Assembly: GCA_966211215.1 (NCBI GenBank)
Contig: CBIHNR010000004.1
Location: 1 to 64,000 of the forward strand
Direction: 5' to 3'
From: Desertivirga sp966211215
GTDB lineage: Bacteria; Bacteroidota; Bacteroidia; Sphingobacteriales; Sphingobacteriaceae
DNA: 64,000 nt
Of the stretch, positions 44,736 to 53,669 are shown piece after piece (the first letter of the stretch is position 1; the number at the start of each line of letters is the position of its first letter). The notes under the pieces were generated by a model. The model was not told where the DNA came from, did not search any database, and saw only the letters and a list, made by a program, of their open reading frames with translations. The position numbers and the translations under genes were made by a program.

Positions 44736-45680
44736 ATGGATTTCAGACTGGGAGAATTTGTCCGTTTTGTTGACGAAAAAAGAGAGGGTTACATTACCCG
44801 AATTATAGACGACCAAATGATTGGGGTAACCGGCGATGACGATTTTGAAATCCCGGTATTGGCAAGTAAAGTTACCAGGGTTTACGGCCGCATGGAAGAA
44901 GGGGTTGAAAGCCAGGCCGTAGAAGAAAAGAAAATTGCTATTGAAGATTTTAAAACCAAAGGGATCAGCCTGGCGGTAGTATCCGATGCAAATAAGGGCT
45001 CGGTTGTCCATTTTTATGTAGTAAATGAAACATCATTTCAGTTGCTGCTTTCTTTTAGCAATGAAAAGCAAGGGAAACAAAAAGGCTTTTATGCCGGAAT
45101 TTTAGGACCGCATTCTACCGTTAAAATATATACCGCATCATTAACTGAGCTTAGTAACTGGCCCGCTTTTGAATTTCAGGTGATGTATTACAGTACCCAG
45201 GAAATTGCATTGCCAAAGGCATTGCTGGTAAAAGAAAAATTTAAAGCGAAAGATTTTTCGGGCAATAAAAAACAAGCCCCACTTTTAAAGCAACAGGCAT
45301 GGCTGTTCAGGCTTGACGAAGACGAACTGGTGATTGATGCCGCAAAGCTTAAGGAAAGCTTTTTTAAGCCTACAGAAGAGAAAAAAGAAATTTCGAAGCC
45401 ACAGCGCGAAGTAGACCTGCATATAGAAAAGCTTAGGGATGATTACCAGTTTTTAAACAATGTAGAAATCATTCAAATACAAATGGACCATTTCAGAAAA
45501 GCCCTGGATGCAGCCATCGTACATAAACAGCCTTCAATTATCTTTATTCACGGTGTAGGCAATGGAACCTTAAGGCATGAAATACATAAAGTTATCAGCA
45601 AACATCAGCAGGTTAAAACCTTTATGGATGCCTATAAGGATAAATATGGCTATGGTGCCACAGAGGTAATATTAAAATAG
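44736..45680 (+). CDS. DUF2027-Smr domain protein
   Basis: 314 aa. An N-terminal DUF2027 beta part starts MDFRLGEFVRFVDEKREGYI. A charged linker is followed by the C-terminal Smr domain (about 225-314) with DLHIEKL and IIFIHGVGNGTLRHEIHKVI, where GVGNGTLR is the Smr nucleic-acid cleft motif. Smr domains nick or cleave DNA or mRNA. In Bacteroidota this fusion is a standard gene. It is divergent from the MutS-like gene, an interesting pairing because MutS2 proteins carry Smr domains in cis. Confidence 0.92.
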   Translation: MDFRLGEFVRFVDEKREGYITRIIDDQMIGVTGDDDFEIPVLASKVTRVYGRMEEGVESQAVEEKKIAIEDFKTKGISLAVVSDANKGSVVHFYVVNETSFQLLLSFSNEKQGKQKGFYAGILGPHSTVKIYTASLTELSNWPAFEFQVMYYSTQEIALPKALLVKEKFKAKDFSGNKKQAPLLKQQAWLFRLDEDELVIDAAKLKESFFKPTEEKKEISKPQREVDLHIEKLRDDYQFLNNVEIIQIQMDHFRKALDAAIVHKQPSIIFIHGVGNGTLRHEIHKVISKHQQVKTFMDAYKDKYGYGATEVILK

Positions 45681-45706
45681 ATAATTTGATTGCCGATTCC
45701 TGCTTT

Positions 45707-45898
45707 TTAATCGTAGAAGGCAGGAATCTCATCTTCGGCAAATTCAAGCGTTTCGATCCTGTTTCCGCAGTTCTCGCACTGAAAATAATCAATGTGCATG
45801 CTCATCGTGTTATCAATTAACTGAACATACACCATCTTTTTATTACATACTTTGCAGCAAAAATCCGTTTCAGTTGTCCGTAAATAGTTATTTTCCAT
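45707..45898 (-). CDS. Small zinc-ribbon protein
   Basis: 63 aa from ATG 45898 (MENNYLRTTETDFCCKVCNK). Two CxxC pairs (CKVC and CENC, about 20 residues apart) form a zinc ribbon, and the C-terminus is acidic (EDEIPAFYD). A longer frame from 45952 adds a basic, Cys-containing stretch unlike the rest, so I reject it. It might be a transcription or ribosome cofactor; unknown. Confidence 0.7.
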   Translation of the reverse strand: MENNYLRTTETDFCCKVCNKKMVYVQLIDNTMSMHIDYFQCENCGNRIETLEFAEDEIPAFYD

Positions 45899-46050
45899 GT
45901 CAGCCTCCTTCTCCTGCGAGCAGCGTTGTCTGCTCAGAAAATAAACACGCAAAGCCTTATTATGTTAACACTTAATAAAAATTGCCTGCCTATCTTTACA
46001 TCCTGCACACTTAATTAATCACCGGAAAAATGTCTTGCCAGAGCTGAGAT

Positions 46051-46226
46051 CGCCGCGTCCTCTTTGAGAGACTCGGCTAGGAAAATAGCAATTGGCCTGG
46101 CTTCGACGACGCAAACTCGTTCTTCGGCATCGTTCCGTGGCTGGCAGGGGTCGACGGCGTAAATGATGGTTGAATTGCAAGCCGCCCACTTGGTTCGTAG
46201 CCGAGTCTCTTGAAAAGGACTCGGCG
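46051..46226. mobile_element. MITE-like insert with inverted hairpin ends
   Basis: Both ends carry the motif TAGCCGAGTCTC...GGACkCGGCG in opposite orientation: 46051-46079 on the complement and 46198-46226 forward, with a perfect 12-bp match GAGACTCGGCTA / TAGCCGAGTCTC. A single related motif occurs at 1593-1621. No coding capacity. It looks like a non-autonomous element. Confidence 0.5.
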
Positions 46227-46284
46227 CCCTTCTAGGAAAAAAACGCAAAGCTATTATGTTAACGTTTAATAAAAATTGCCTGCC

Positions 46285-46292
46285 TATCTTTA
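46285..46292 (+). promoter_or_regulatory. Candidate -7 box of the MATE gene
   Basis: TATCTTTA lies 33 bp before the TTG start and resembles the Bacteroidota -7 element TAnnTTTG. The same box is duplicated at 45991-45998 in the upstream repeat copy. Confidence 0.4.
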
Positions 46293-46325
46293 CATCCTGC
46301 ACACTTAATTAATCATCGGCATATT

Positions 46326-47684
46326 TTGAGAAAGCTGTTTTCGATATATAAACCTCACTATACATCTAACCTTAGCCTTGCAATTCCAGTGGTAATTTCC
46401 CAACTGGGGCATACACTTGTGCATATGGCAGATAGCATGATTGTGGGGCATTTCGCCGGAGTAATTCCTCTGGCAGCGGTGTCGCTTGTTAACAGCATTT
46501 TTACCATCATAATGGTGGTCGGAATTGGCATTTCTTACGGACTAACGCCCTTAATAGCACAGGAGAACGGGCGTAAAAACTATCGCGAATGTGGTAAACT
46601 TTTATCAAGCAGCTTGTTTATCAATGCCTTCACCGGCACTATCCTGTTTGTAACAATTTATTGGGGGCTGTTGAGCGTTATCGATTTTCTAAAACAGGAT
46701 CCCAGGGTTGTTGAACAGGCTAAACCCTATCTCGGCTTGCTTGGTGTTTCTATTGTTCCTTTAATGATTTTCCTCACCTTCAAGCAATTTGCCGAGGGGC
46801 TGGGATTTACTAAACAGGCAATGTACATATCCATAGCCGGCAATATATTAAACGTTTTATTGGGGATTACATTTGTAAAAGGATTGTTCGGCATCCCTCC
46901 TATGGGACTTCAAGGCGTTGGGCTTAGCACATTAATAGATAGGTGTTTAATGGCGGCTGTAATGGGCATGTATGTTTTTCGTTCACCTGCATTTAAAGCA
47001 TATTTGCCCAATTTTACCTTAAGGCGAATCAGCATAAAACGAGTAGTCAGACTGCTAAAAGTTGGAACCCCTGTTGCTATGCAATACGCCTTTGAAGTCA
47101 GCGCTTTTAGCGGTGCGGCTATAATGATGGGCTCCATCGGTGTGGCTCAGCAGGCGGCTCATCAGATAGCAATTAACCTGGCTTCGATGACCTATATGAT
47201 GGCCAGTGGAATCTCTGCCGCTGCAACCATTAAAACAGGGAACAATTTCGGGCGTCGGGATTTTAATGAATTAAGGCTCTCCGCTAACTCGAGCTACCAT
47301 ATCGTACTTGGATTTATGTGTATAACGGCCTTTATATTTACTGCTTTAAACACCTATCTTCCATGGATTTATACTTCGGATGATAAAGTAATAAGTATTG
47401 CGTCTCAATTGCTGATTATTGCCGCGTTATTCCAGATTTTTGATGGAGCTCAAGTAGTGGGGCTCGGCATATTAAGAGGGCTTGGAGACGTTAATATGCC
47501 GACCCTGTTTACTTTCCTGGCTTACTGGATAATTGGCCTTCCCTTTGCATATTATTGGGGAATTGGATATGGTGCCGGTGCTAAAGGAATATGGTATGGT
47601 TTAAGCGTAGGCCTTTTATGTTCGGCATTGTTGCTATACTTACGCTACACCTGCGTGATAAGAGACTTTGCAAAAAAGAAGTAA
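46326..47684 (+). CDS. MATE family multidrug/Na+ antiporter
   Basis: 452 aa, 12 membrane helices, the usual MATE length. Characteristic stretches: VVISQLGHTLVHMADSMIVG near the N-terminus, GISYGLTPLIAQENGRKN, and in the second half GVAQQAAHQIAINLASMTY and GLGILRGLGDVNMPT. It exports organic cations or drugs with Na+ or H+. No ATG fits upstream of the first helix, so the start is TTG at 46326 (LRKLFSIYKPHY). Its leader has been duplicated together with a small insert. Confidence 0.9.
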   Translation: MRKLFSIYKPHYTSNLSLAIPVVISQLGHTLVHMADSMIVGHFAGVIPLAAVSLVNSIFTIIMVVGIGISYGLTPLIAQENGRKNYRECGKLLSSSLFINAFTGTILFVTIYWGLLSVIDFLKQDPRVVEQAKPYLGLLGVSIVPLMIFLTFKQFAEGLGFTKQAMYISIAGNILNVLLGITFVKGLFGIPPMGLQGVGLSTLIDRCLMAAVMGMYVFRSPAFKAYLPNFTLRRISIKRVVRLLKVGTPVAMQYAFEVSAFSGAAIMMGSIGVAQQAAHQIAINLASMTYMMASGISAAATIKTGNNFGRRDFNELRLSANSSYHIVLGFMCITAFIFTALNTYLPWIYTSDDKVISIASQLLIIAALFQIFDGAQVVGLGILRGLGDVNMPTLFTFLAYWIIGLPFAYYWGIGYGAGAKGIWYGLSVGLLCSALLLYLRYTCVIRDFAKKK

Positions 47685-47755
47685 TAGCTTAAAAACTAAG
47701 CTATTACTCAGAGGCCTGCGTTTTTAAGAAAAGAGATTTAGCGTTGGCTTTGCCT

Positions 47756-47950
47756 TTATAATGATTTTTCGCTAGAATTTTTTGTTGCGATAAAGTAGCC
47801 GATTACTGGAACAAAAAACACCAACAAAACGTAAGAGAGTGCATACTCCCGGCTGAATTTTTCAAGTGCCATGAGCGCATACCGAAATGTGAGATACAGA
47901 TTAAGGCTCAATAAGCCAATTAAGGAGATTAAAGGTAAATTTATTTCCAT
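47756..47950 (-). CDS. Small two-helix membrane protein
   Basis: 64 aa. Two membrane helices (LPLISLIGLLSLNLYLTFRY, SYVLLVFFVPVIGYFIAT) joined by a short charged loop (ALEKFSREYAL). The layout resembles the PLD N-terminal membrane domain family (PLDc_N). Convergent with the MATE gene. Function unknown. Confidence 0.6.
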   Translation of the reverse strand: MEINLPLISLIGLLSLNLYLTFRYALMALEKFSREYALSYVLLVFFVPVIGYFIATKNSSEKSL

Positions 47951-48144
47951 AGTAGAGAGCTATTAGGTTGAAATGTGATTTAAAGATAGTAGAATGTTTC
48001 AAGAACTTTAAAACATTTTTTTCATTTTCACAGCTTTCACTTCATTTCGTATATCTTCTTCTCACTCAGGTACAGGATATCAATAGCAAATATCTGATTA
48101 TCAAGAAAGTAAAACTCAAGCAGAGCGCATATTTGAGAACAACT

Positions 48145-49701
48145 TCACAGCCGCAATGACAGCTTTCCTTTTAATTTAAACACATTAAAAACAGACAGGG
48201 TATTTAGCGACGCTGTTAGAACCAAAAACAAGCCCACGTAGTTTGCAAACTGATAATTCAATACAAAACCTGCCCATATTAAAGCTATACCCACTAAGTT
48301 TAAAAAGAAGGGCAGCATTCTATTTAGGCGTTTGCCGTAGGTAAATTGCAGATATAAATTGATGGCCATAATTACTGGAAATACATAAATGAGCTGCGGA
48401 ATGTACGGTATACCCTGAATTCCCCAAGCGCTAAAAATACTCATGTAAGCAGCCCAGCACATAGGGCATTTTGGAAAAAGGAAGGCAATCAGTCCGATTA
48501 ACATATTCAGCACCTGGTACCCTGAGTTTCGGAGCTTTTTATTAATACTGCTGGCTGGTTTTCCAGAAAGAGCAATTAACATCTCGGCTATTGCCTGCGG
48601 GTCCCATTGCAATTTTCCATACTTTTCAAGCAGTCTGGAATCTTTGTCAATAATAAATAACTCGATACTGTGCGAGTTCACAATTGACCCGGTGTAGTTC
48701 ACTTCAGGCAAAAAGTAATCAGAGAACGCATCATAGCCTTCTGCCACTCGAAAAAAGGCATATTTTTCATCAAACTTAAAGCCTCTGTTTTCTCCATAAG
48801 GCTTAAGCCTGAAGGGCAAATCGTATGCAGAATCATAAGTAATTGCTGCCAGGCGGATATTTGCATATCCTTTGTTTGCCAATAGAGCCTGGAGTTGCGC
48901 AAGGCGGTTCACCGAAAGCGAACACTTATTGGGATTATCGCATCGGGAATAAAATAAGATGAAAGCTGATACCTCCTGTGAAAAGAATTCTGTAAAGGGA
49001 AGTTTCTGGCTATCCTGATTTTCGAGAATAATCTCCTCGGATTTAAGGCGTTTAGGCATTTTGCTTCTAAGCCAGTTTGTCTGCCTTCCTGATACTGGAA
49101 GCCCGCAACAATCCTGTTTTGAGCCTGCAGCCATTTCCGACATCGATATCAGCTCCTGAAACTGAACTTTTACTGCCGTGCTCAGTATGAGCGCATTGGT
49201 GTAGTAAAAGTTATTCAGCTCTTTACTGTACGAGGGCAAAAACTCGCCTAGAAGTTTTAAACTCTTACACACCTCCAACAAAGGCGTAGTATAGTTTTCT
49301 AGCGGATATTGAGGTAAATACGCCTCAAATGAAACCGCATCATCGCGATAAAGGCTATTTGCGGCGGCGTGCAAAAGATATGGGATAAAAGAGCCCTCCT
49401 GATTGTGCCAGCCCCTGATCGCTATTGCTGCTGCAGCAAGTGTATAGGGGTTGGTGCTGTTTTGTAGCTCATCTAACACGAAAATAAGAGCTTCCTCCGG
49501 AAGTGAATCTTGGAAGGCGGCAAGGATATAGCCTCTTAAGCGGGCAACTTCTCCGCTATTCCTATTCAGGTAAAGCTCATTTTCTACCGGAAGCATTTCG
49601 GCCAGTTCCGAGAACCGGCCTAGTGCTTTCAGTTCATCAATGCGCCAGGAGATTTCCCGGCCCGGCGCACTTTGACGGGGTAGTGTTTTTAGCTCTAGCA
49701 T
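48145..49701 (-). CDS. HEAT-like / SCO1-like thioredoxin / membrane fusion protein
   Basis: 518 aa. Residues 1-190 are helical (FSELAEMLPVENELYLNRNS, ALIFVLDELQ) and read as a HEAT-type or scaffold region. The centre is a SCO1/SenC-type thioredoxin fold with ILFYSRCDNPNKCS (Cys pair separated by five residues, not the usual three), ITYDSAYDLPFRLKPYG and the late His motif SIVNSHSIELFIID. A DCCGLP motif precedes it. The last 130 residues hold four membrane helices with CPMCW (about 412). The likely role is copper or thiol delivery to the tyrosinase encoded 18 bp upstream on the same strand. Confidence 0.75.
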   Translation of the reverse strand: MLELKTLPRQSAPGREISWRIDELKALGRFSELAEMLPVENELYLNRNSGEVARLRGYILAAFQDSLPEEALIFVLDELQNSTNPYTLAAAAIAIRGWHNQEGSFIPYLLHAAANSLYRDDAVSFEAYLPQYPLENYTTPLLEVCKSLKLLGEFLPSYSKELNNFYYTNALILSTAVKVQFQELISMSEMAAGSKQDCCGLPVSGRQTNWLRSKMPKRLKSEEIILENQDSQKLPFTEFFSQEVSAFILFYSRCDNPNKCSLSVNRLAQLQALLANKGYANIRLAAITYDSAYDLPFRLKPYGENRGFKFDEKYAFFRVAEGYDAFSDYFLPEVNYTGSIVNSHSIELFIIDKDSRLLEKYGKLQWDPQAIAEMLIALSGKPASSINKKLRNSGYQVLNMLIGLIAFLFPKCPMCWAAYMSIFSAWGIQGIPYIPQLIYVFPVIMAINLYLQFTYGKRLNRMLPFFLNLVGIALIWAGFVLNYQFANYVGLFLVLTASLNTLSVFNVFKLKGKLSLRL

Positions 49702-49719
49702 TCTGTGCTAAATTTTATA

Positions 49720-51879
49720 CTATTGAAAACTTCTCAAAAAACGCTGTGCGGATATCTGCAGGCTACTTCTACTTCCTTCTTTTACAAGCCCGCTGGCAAG
49801 ATCAGCCAGTTCTTTATCTTCTCTGATCTCTTTCAGGCCTGCGTTGAGCGTTAAGCCGTTTAAAATAATAGCCTGAAGCCGAGTGTCTTCAGCTTTATCA
49901 GCTATGATTTTCTTAGCCTGTGAGTTAAAGGCAGAGAACCGTGCCGATTGAAGTGATAGTGCTGCTGCAACACGGACATCCGAGCTTTGCGTGCTGTCTG
50001 ATAACAGTTCAGACAATAAATCCGATGAATTTGCATCAGCACCCAGTATCTGAATGGCTTCTAACTTACTTTCCTCATTCGGAGGATTATTCACAATGTT
50101 CTTTAAGAGCGGAAAAATATCGGTATGAATATCAAAGCCAAGTAATTGTATTGCTTTCTCTGGTTTAACCAGTGCCTTATCCGGGTTTTCCAATCCGTCT
50201 TTCAAGGCTTCCCTGGCTACAAAATCTTTCTGCAGTGCAAGCGCCGTAAGCGCCTCTACTCTAATCTTTTGTGAGCTATCTCTTATTATTCCCCTTAAGG
50301 TATTTAAGAAATCTGCAGTCCTTGCTTTAAATGTCCGCGAACTAATGTTCATCTCTTTAAGAGTAAGCAGGGCATCCAACCGTAATGATACATTTTCTTT
50401 ACTGTTGCCCAGGATTTGCAAGAGTGACGTTATATAGGCGTCTTCATCTCTTATGGCTGCGCCTGATTTATTGATGGCAAGGCTTCGCAATTCGGGGTCA
50501 AACTCCGTATTAGCGATTGTGGTTAATACTTCATCCCTCAAACTTCTTTTAAGAAGGCTTACATTTTTTAAGCTTGCTGTATTCATTCCCGAAGGCAGGG
50601 CACTTACCGACACTGGAGCACTGCCGGCAAATAACGGCGTTGTGCGGCGGTAAGGCACGTCATCATAAGAAAAGCCAAGGTTGTTAGCCGGGTTTATGAG
50701 CCCCTGGTAATCGAACATATCTCCAATTCGGGGACTAAGCCCGGGCGCAGGTACTATTGGCGAAGTAGCCATTGTGCCACCGGGTGCTACTCCTGGCCTT
50801 GGCGCACCCACTTGTTGATTCCATGGCCACATGGTATCGTTAAGATTATGCCCCAGGGCTAACTGGCTTCCTTGTGGATATGTACTGGCATTGGTGGTAT
50901 CAAACCGTCCATGCTCTACTTGCCAGAGCGCCCAGATACGGTCGGTATTATTATGAAGTAAGAAAAAAAGTGGATCATTAGCGGCAGTTTCTACATCGCT
51001 TAAGTCAAACAAAAATGCAATATGTGCCCGGTCGTGCGGGTTACTTTCCATGTTGCGGAAGTCATTGAAATTTGATGACAGCCTGACTACATCAGATTCT
51101 CTCATCACGTTGGCAGGAAATGAATTTAAAGTATCGAACCTTGGGTCTCGGGTGATTCGCCGATTATCGCTTCTCCAGTTATTAAATAAGTGCGCAGAAT
51201 TAAAGGTAGCCAAACCATTGTCTCTGTCTCTTCCCATAAAATCACGGGAGAAAACATTCGGGGCAGGCTCATCAAATTTCCAATATGGAATGGTTACGGA
51301 AGGAATGATTTTTTGCAATTCCCTTTCAAGGTCCAGCAAGTAGGCCCGATGCCATGGCAAAAAGCCAGGGGCGCCATGAGCCTGGTTATAGTACTCCCTT
51401 TGCTCGCCAGTACGGTGAACATTCCTAAATTCTGCAAAACGGCCGGTTCCACTATTGTTTAGTATGGAAAAAGCTTCAATAAACAAATCTCTTTCCAGAG
51501 GGGTAAGTTTATTGGCATTTTTTCTTACCCTTACCATTACACGTTCTGTGTAAATTAACCTTCCGTTGGCTGCATTTAACACTTCTATTCCGGCGTCTTT
51601 ATCTGCCGAGCTTGGCGACCCAAATTTTCCTGCGATGTAAAATAGAGCCCTGCCATCAGGGCTTACAGGCACCTGCAGTTGGCCATTTTCGGTAGCACCA
51701 GGTGATAGCAGAAATACAAGCTTGCCACCTGTACTGCTCTGAATATTCCGTAAAATAAGATTAGCAGGCAGCTGCTCACCGGCATCTGGCCTTAAACGAA
51801 GTTCGCAAGCAGTTCTCGCCCAGGTAAAATAGCGAGTGTTTGCATTGGTTGATTGGTTGATTAGAAATTGTGTTTGCAT
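49720..51879 (-). CDS. Tyrosinase (type 3 copper) with C-terminal HEAT repeats
   Basis: 719 aa. CuA site: HGAPGFLPWHRAYLLDLERE (about 168-187). CuB sites: NPHDRAHIAF (about 281) and FFLLHNNTDRIWALWQVEHG (about 305). It oxidises phenols to quinones. Before the catalytic domain is a beta region (residues 1-105). After it, from about 440 to 719, are HEAT-like helical repeats (LRLDALLTLKEMNI, KLEAIQILGADANSSD, VRVAAALSLQSARF), an unusual addition to a tyrosinase. No signal peptide. The next gene is the SCO1-like copper partner. Confidence 0.88.
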   Translation of the reverse strand: MQTQFLINQSTNANTRYFTWARTACELRLRPDAGEQLPANLILRNIQSSTGGKLVFLLSPGATENGQLQVPVSPDGRALFYIAGKFGSPSSADKDAGIEVLNAANGRLIYTERVMVRVRKNANKLTPLERDLFIEAFSILNNSGTGRFAEFRNVHRTGEQREYYNQAHGAPGFLPWHRAYLLDLERELQKIIPSVTIPYWKFDEPAPNVFSRDFMGRDRDNGLATFNSAHLFNNWRSDNRRITRDPRFDTLNSFPANVMRESDVVRLSSNFNDFRNMESNPHDRAHIAFLFDLSDVETAANDPLFFLLHNNTDRIWALWQVEHGRFDTTNASTYPQGSQLALGHNLNDTMWPWNQQVGAPRPGVAPGGTMATSPIVPAPGLSPRIGDMFDYQGLINPANNLGFSYDDVPYRRTTPLFAGSAPVSVSALPSGMNTASLKNVSLLKRSLRDEVLTTIANTEFDPELRSLAINKSGAAIRDEDAYITSLLQILGNSKENVSLRLDALLTLKEMNISSRTFKARTADFLNTLRGIIRDSSQKIRVEALTALALQKDFVAREALKDGLENPDKALVKPEKAIQLLGFDIHTDIFPLLKNIVNNPPNEESKLEAIQILGADANSSDLLSELLSDSTQSSDVRVAAALSLQSARFSAFNSQAKKIIADKAEDTRLQAIILNGLTLNAGLKEIREDKELADLASGLVKEGSRSSLQISAQRFLRSFQ

Positions 51880-52094
51880 TTTTCAATGGGTTAGATGTTG
51901 TTAGTTTATAAGGGGAAATAATTAAAATAAAATTAGAAACTTTTTATATGTTAAAGAAATTTAAGCGATTATTTTTAAATAATATTTAACCCGTCAAAAA
52001 AAGTTACCCACAATAGAGCTTCGCAAAGATTGGCCGAATCCGGCATTTTCTTTGTATCTTATATTAACTCATAGGCGATTTTAGCAGAAGATAA
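51880..52094. promoter_or_regulatory. Divergent promoter region
   Basis: 215 bp between the tyrosinase and AraC genes, very AT-rich. It should hold promoters for both directions and may be the AraC protein's operator, but no clear inverted repeat or -33/-7 pair was found. Confidence 0.4.
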
Positions 52095-52934
52095 GTGCGT
52101 AGGCTTAAACAATTTGAACCCCTGGTAATCCATGACTTTGAAGAGAAGGTTTTTCATATGGAAAGCCATACCCATACCTATTTTGAAATGGGATATATTT
52201 ATAAAGGAAGCGGCATACATTACCTGAACAACAACAGCATTGACTACCAAACCGGCGACCTCTTTTTGATTGGACCAGAAGACAGCCATCATTTCAAAAT
52301 AAAAAAAAGCACCCGCTTTGTATTTATCAAATTCACGGATGCTTATTTTAATCTGTTTAATAGTCCAGGCAAAGCAGATTCATCAAACCCGGAGCCTGCA
52401 AACTTAATGCGCAATAAGTTGCTTAAAGAAAGGAAACTGCAGATAACCTATCCCCAGACGGCGGTGTTAAAGAATACGATAGATAGTATTCTGAGCTATT
52501 CGTCTACCGAGGAGAATATAGTGTCTTCACAGGCTATTTATCACCAAATTATGTCTGTGATTTATTTAGTAAAGGAGGCTTTGATCAAGATGGATATGAC
52601 ACCTGGTTTAACCAGCCCTGGCCAGGAGCTGCTAATTTCTTATGTACACGATAATATTTATAAGCCGGCCAATATTCAGATAAAAAATATAGCCAGGGTG
52701 TTTAACATTGCCCCTAACTATTTCAGCGCCTATTTTCAACGCCAATATGGTATGCCTTACAGCAAATACGTTAACGACTATAAAGCAACTTTAATTGAAA
52801 TGAGGATGCAGTCGAAGCAATTTACCCTAAAACAAATTGCCGATGAATTTGGCTTTACCGATGAAAGCCACCTTTCGAGATTCTTCAAGAAACACCATCA
52901 GGTGTCTCCCGGAGAATATCGAAAACAATATTAA
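52095..52934 (+). CDS. AraC family transcriptional regulator
   Basis: 279 aa from a GTG start at 52095; no ATG lies upstream in frame. The N-terminal cupin sensor contains SHTHTYFEMGYIYKGSGIHY and LFLIGPEDSHHF, and the C-terminal double HTH (about 180-279) contains IARVFNIAPNYFSAYFQRQY and QIADEFGFTDESHLSRFFKK. Such proteins control sugar, stress or virulence genes. The divergent tyrosinase/SCO1-like pair is the natural candidate target. Confidence 0.9.
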   Translation: MRRLKQFEPLVIHDFEEKVFHMESHTHTYFEMGYIYKGSGIHYLNNNSIDYQTGDLFLIGPEDSHHFKIKKSTRFVFIKFTDAYFNLFNSPGKADSSNPEPANLMRNKLLKERKLQITYPQTAVLKNTIDSILSYSSTEENIVSSQAIYHQIMSVIYLVKEALIKMDMTPGLTSPGQELLISYVHDNIYKPANIQIKNIARVFNIAPNYFSAYFQRQYGMPYSKYVNDYKATLIEMRMQSKQFTLKQIADEFGFTDESHLSRFFKKHHQVSPGEYRKQY

Positions 52935-52937
52935 AAA

Positions 52938-53294
52938 TTATGCATTTTGAAGCTCGTGTAATGCATTTTGGAGGTTTGCATGCTTCTCGGAATTATCGCT
53001 TTCATAACTGATCAGCAATTCTGTGCCTCCATACCTGTAGTGAATTAGGCAGGCGAGCTTTGCCACGTCACGGCTGCTGTCCAAATCGGCCTTAATAGGG
53101 ATCAACTTATCCTGATTATTAAAGGCGTTAATTTTCTCGACTGCGGCTTTTAGTACATTCCAATCGCTATCTACTAAAAGTACTTTATCATAAGTATCTA
53201 ATAAATTATTGGCAGCAAACAAACCGTCTTCAGAACAGCCACCAACAATTACGGCAATACTTGTCCTGTTGGAATGAATTTTCTGATTTTCCAT
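52938..53294 (-). CDS. Short Rossmann-fold (SDR-like) protein
   Basis: 118 aa. Begins with a nucleotide-binding strand-turn-helix (IAVIVGGCSEDGLFAANNLL), where VGGCSEDG stands in place of the SDR TGxxxGxG, then VLLVDSDWNVLKAAVEKINA (acidic end of beta-2) and IKADLDSSRDVAKL. It stops after the third strand, so the catalytic Tyr-x3-Lys half of an SDR is missing. Either a truncated dehydrogenase or a stand-alone half-fold. Four bp from the end of the AraC gene. Confidence 0.65.
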   Translation of the reverse strand: MENQKIHSNRTSIAVIVGGCSEDGLFAANNLLDTYDKVLLVDSDWNVLKAAVEKINAFNNQDKLIPIKADLDSSRDVAKLACLIHYRYGGTELLISYESDNSEKHANLQNALHELQNA

Positions 53295-53669
53295 AATGAT
53301 TTTTTTGTGGGCAAAACCCTTTTTAACTCATTGGCATGGGCAATAGAAATGCATTAATTAACCGAATTACATTCGAGATTTGTCTGGCTTTATGCTTATT
53401 TATCTGACTATTGCCAATCCTTCTTAAGGATTTCAAATAAAGGTTGTAGCCGCCAGTAACCCATACATGTACCGTATGTGGTTTTAAAACTCTGAGTATG
53501 TAACTAATACATTACAAAGGTCTGTACTTGCTTCTCATGTTGCTTTGTACATCTATTACAAATACATGTACAATTCGAATAATCATAGCTGTTGGGATAG
53601 TACTGGTGCTAGATTTCTTTATGGAATGCGCATTGATGTTACATCAATCTATTATCAATTTTAGATTCA
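53295..53669. other. Intergenic region before the DUF4349 gene
   Basis: 375 bp. Two palindromic TACATGTA boxes lie at 53464-53471 and 53563-53570 and could be operator sites. No repeat family or RNA gene was recognised. A frame at 53528-53803 overlaps the next gene and has Cys/Ile-rich nonsense composition, so it is not called. Confidence 0.4.

Larger units (their letters stand above)
45948..46319. repeat. Long direct repeat flanking an insert
   Basis: About 75 bp at 45948-46022 and at 46244-46317 are almost identical (TATGTTAAC, TTAATAAAAATTGCCTGCC, TATCTTTACATCCTGC, ACACTTAATTAATCA). They are 294-296 bp apart and flank a GC-rich insert at 46026-46243. The right copy is the leader of the MATE gene. 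Confidence 0.85.

Noticed and set aside
46015..46302. A 95-aa minus-strand frame
   Set aside because: It spans the repeat and the MITE-like insert and has no protein character.
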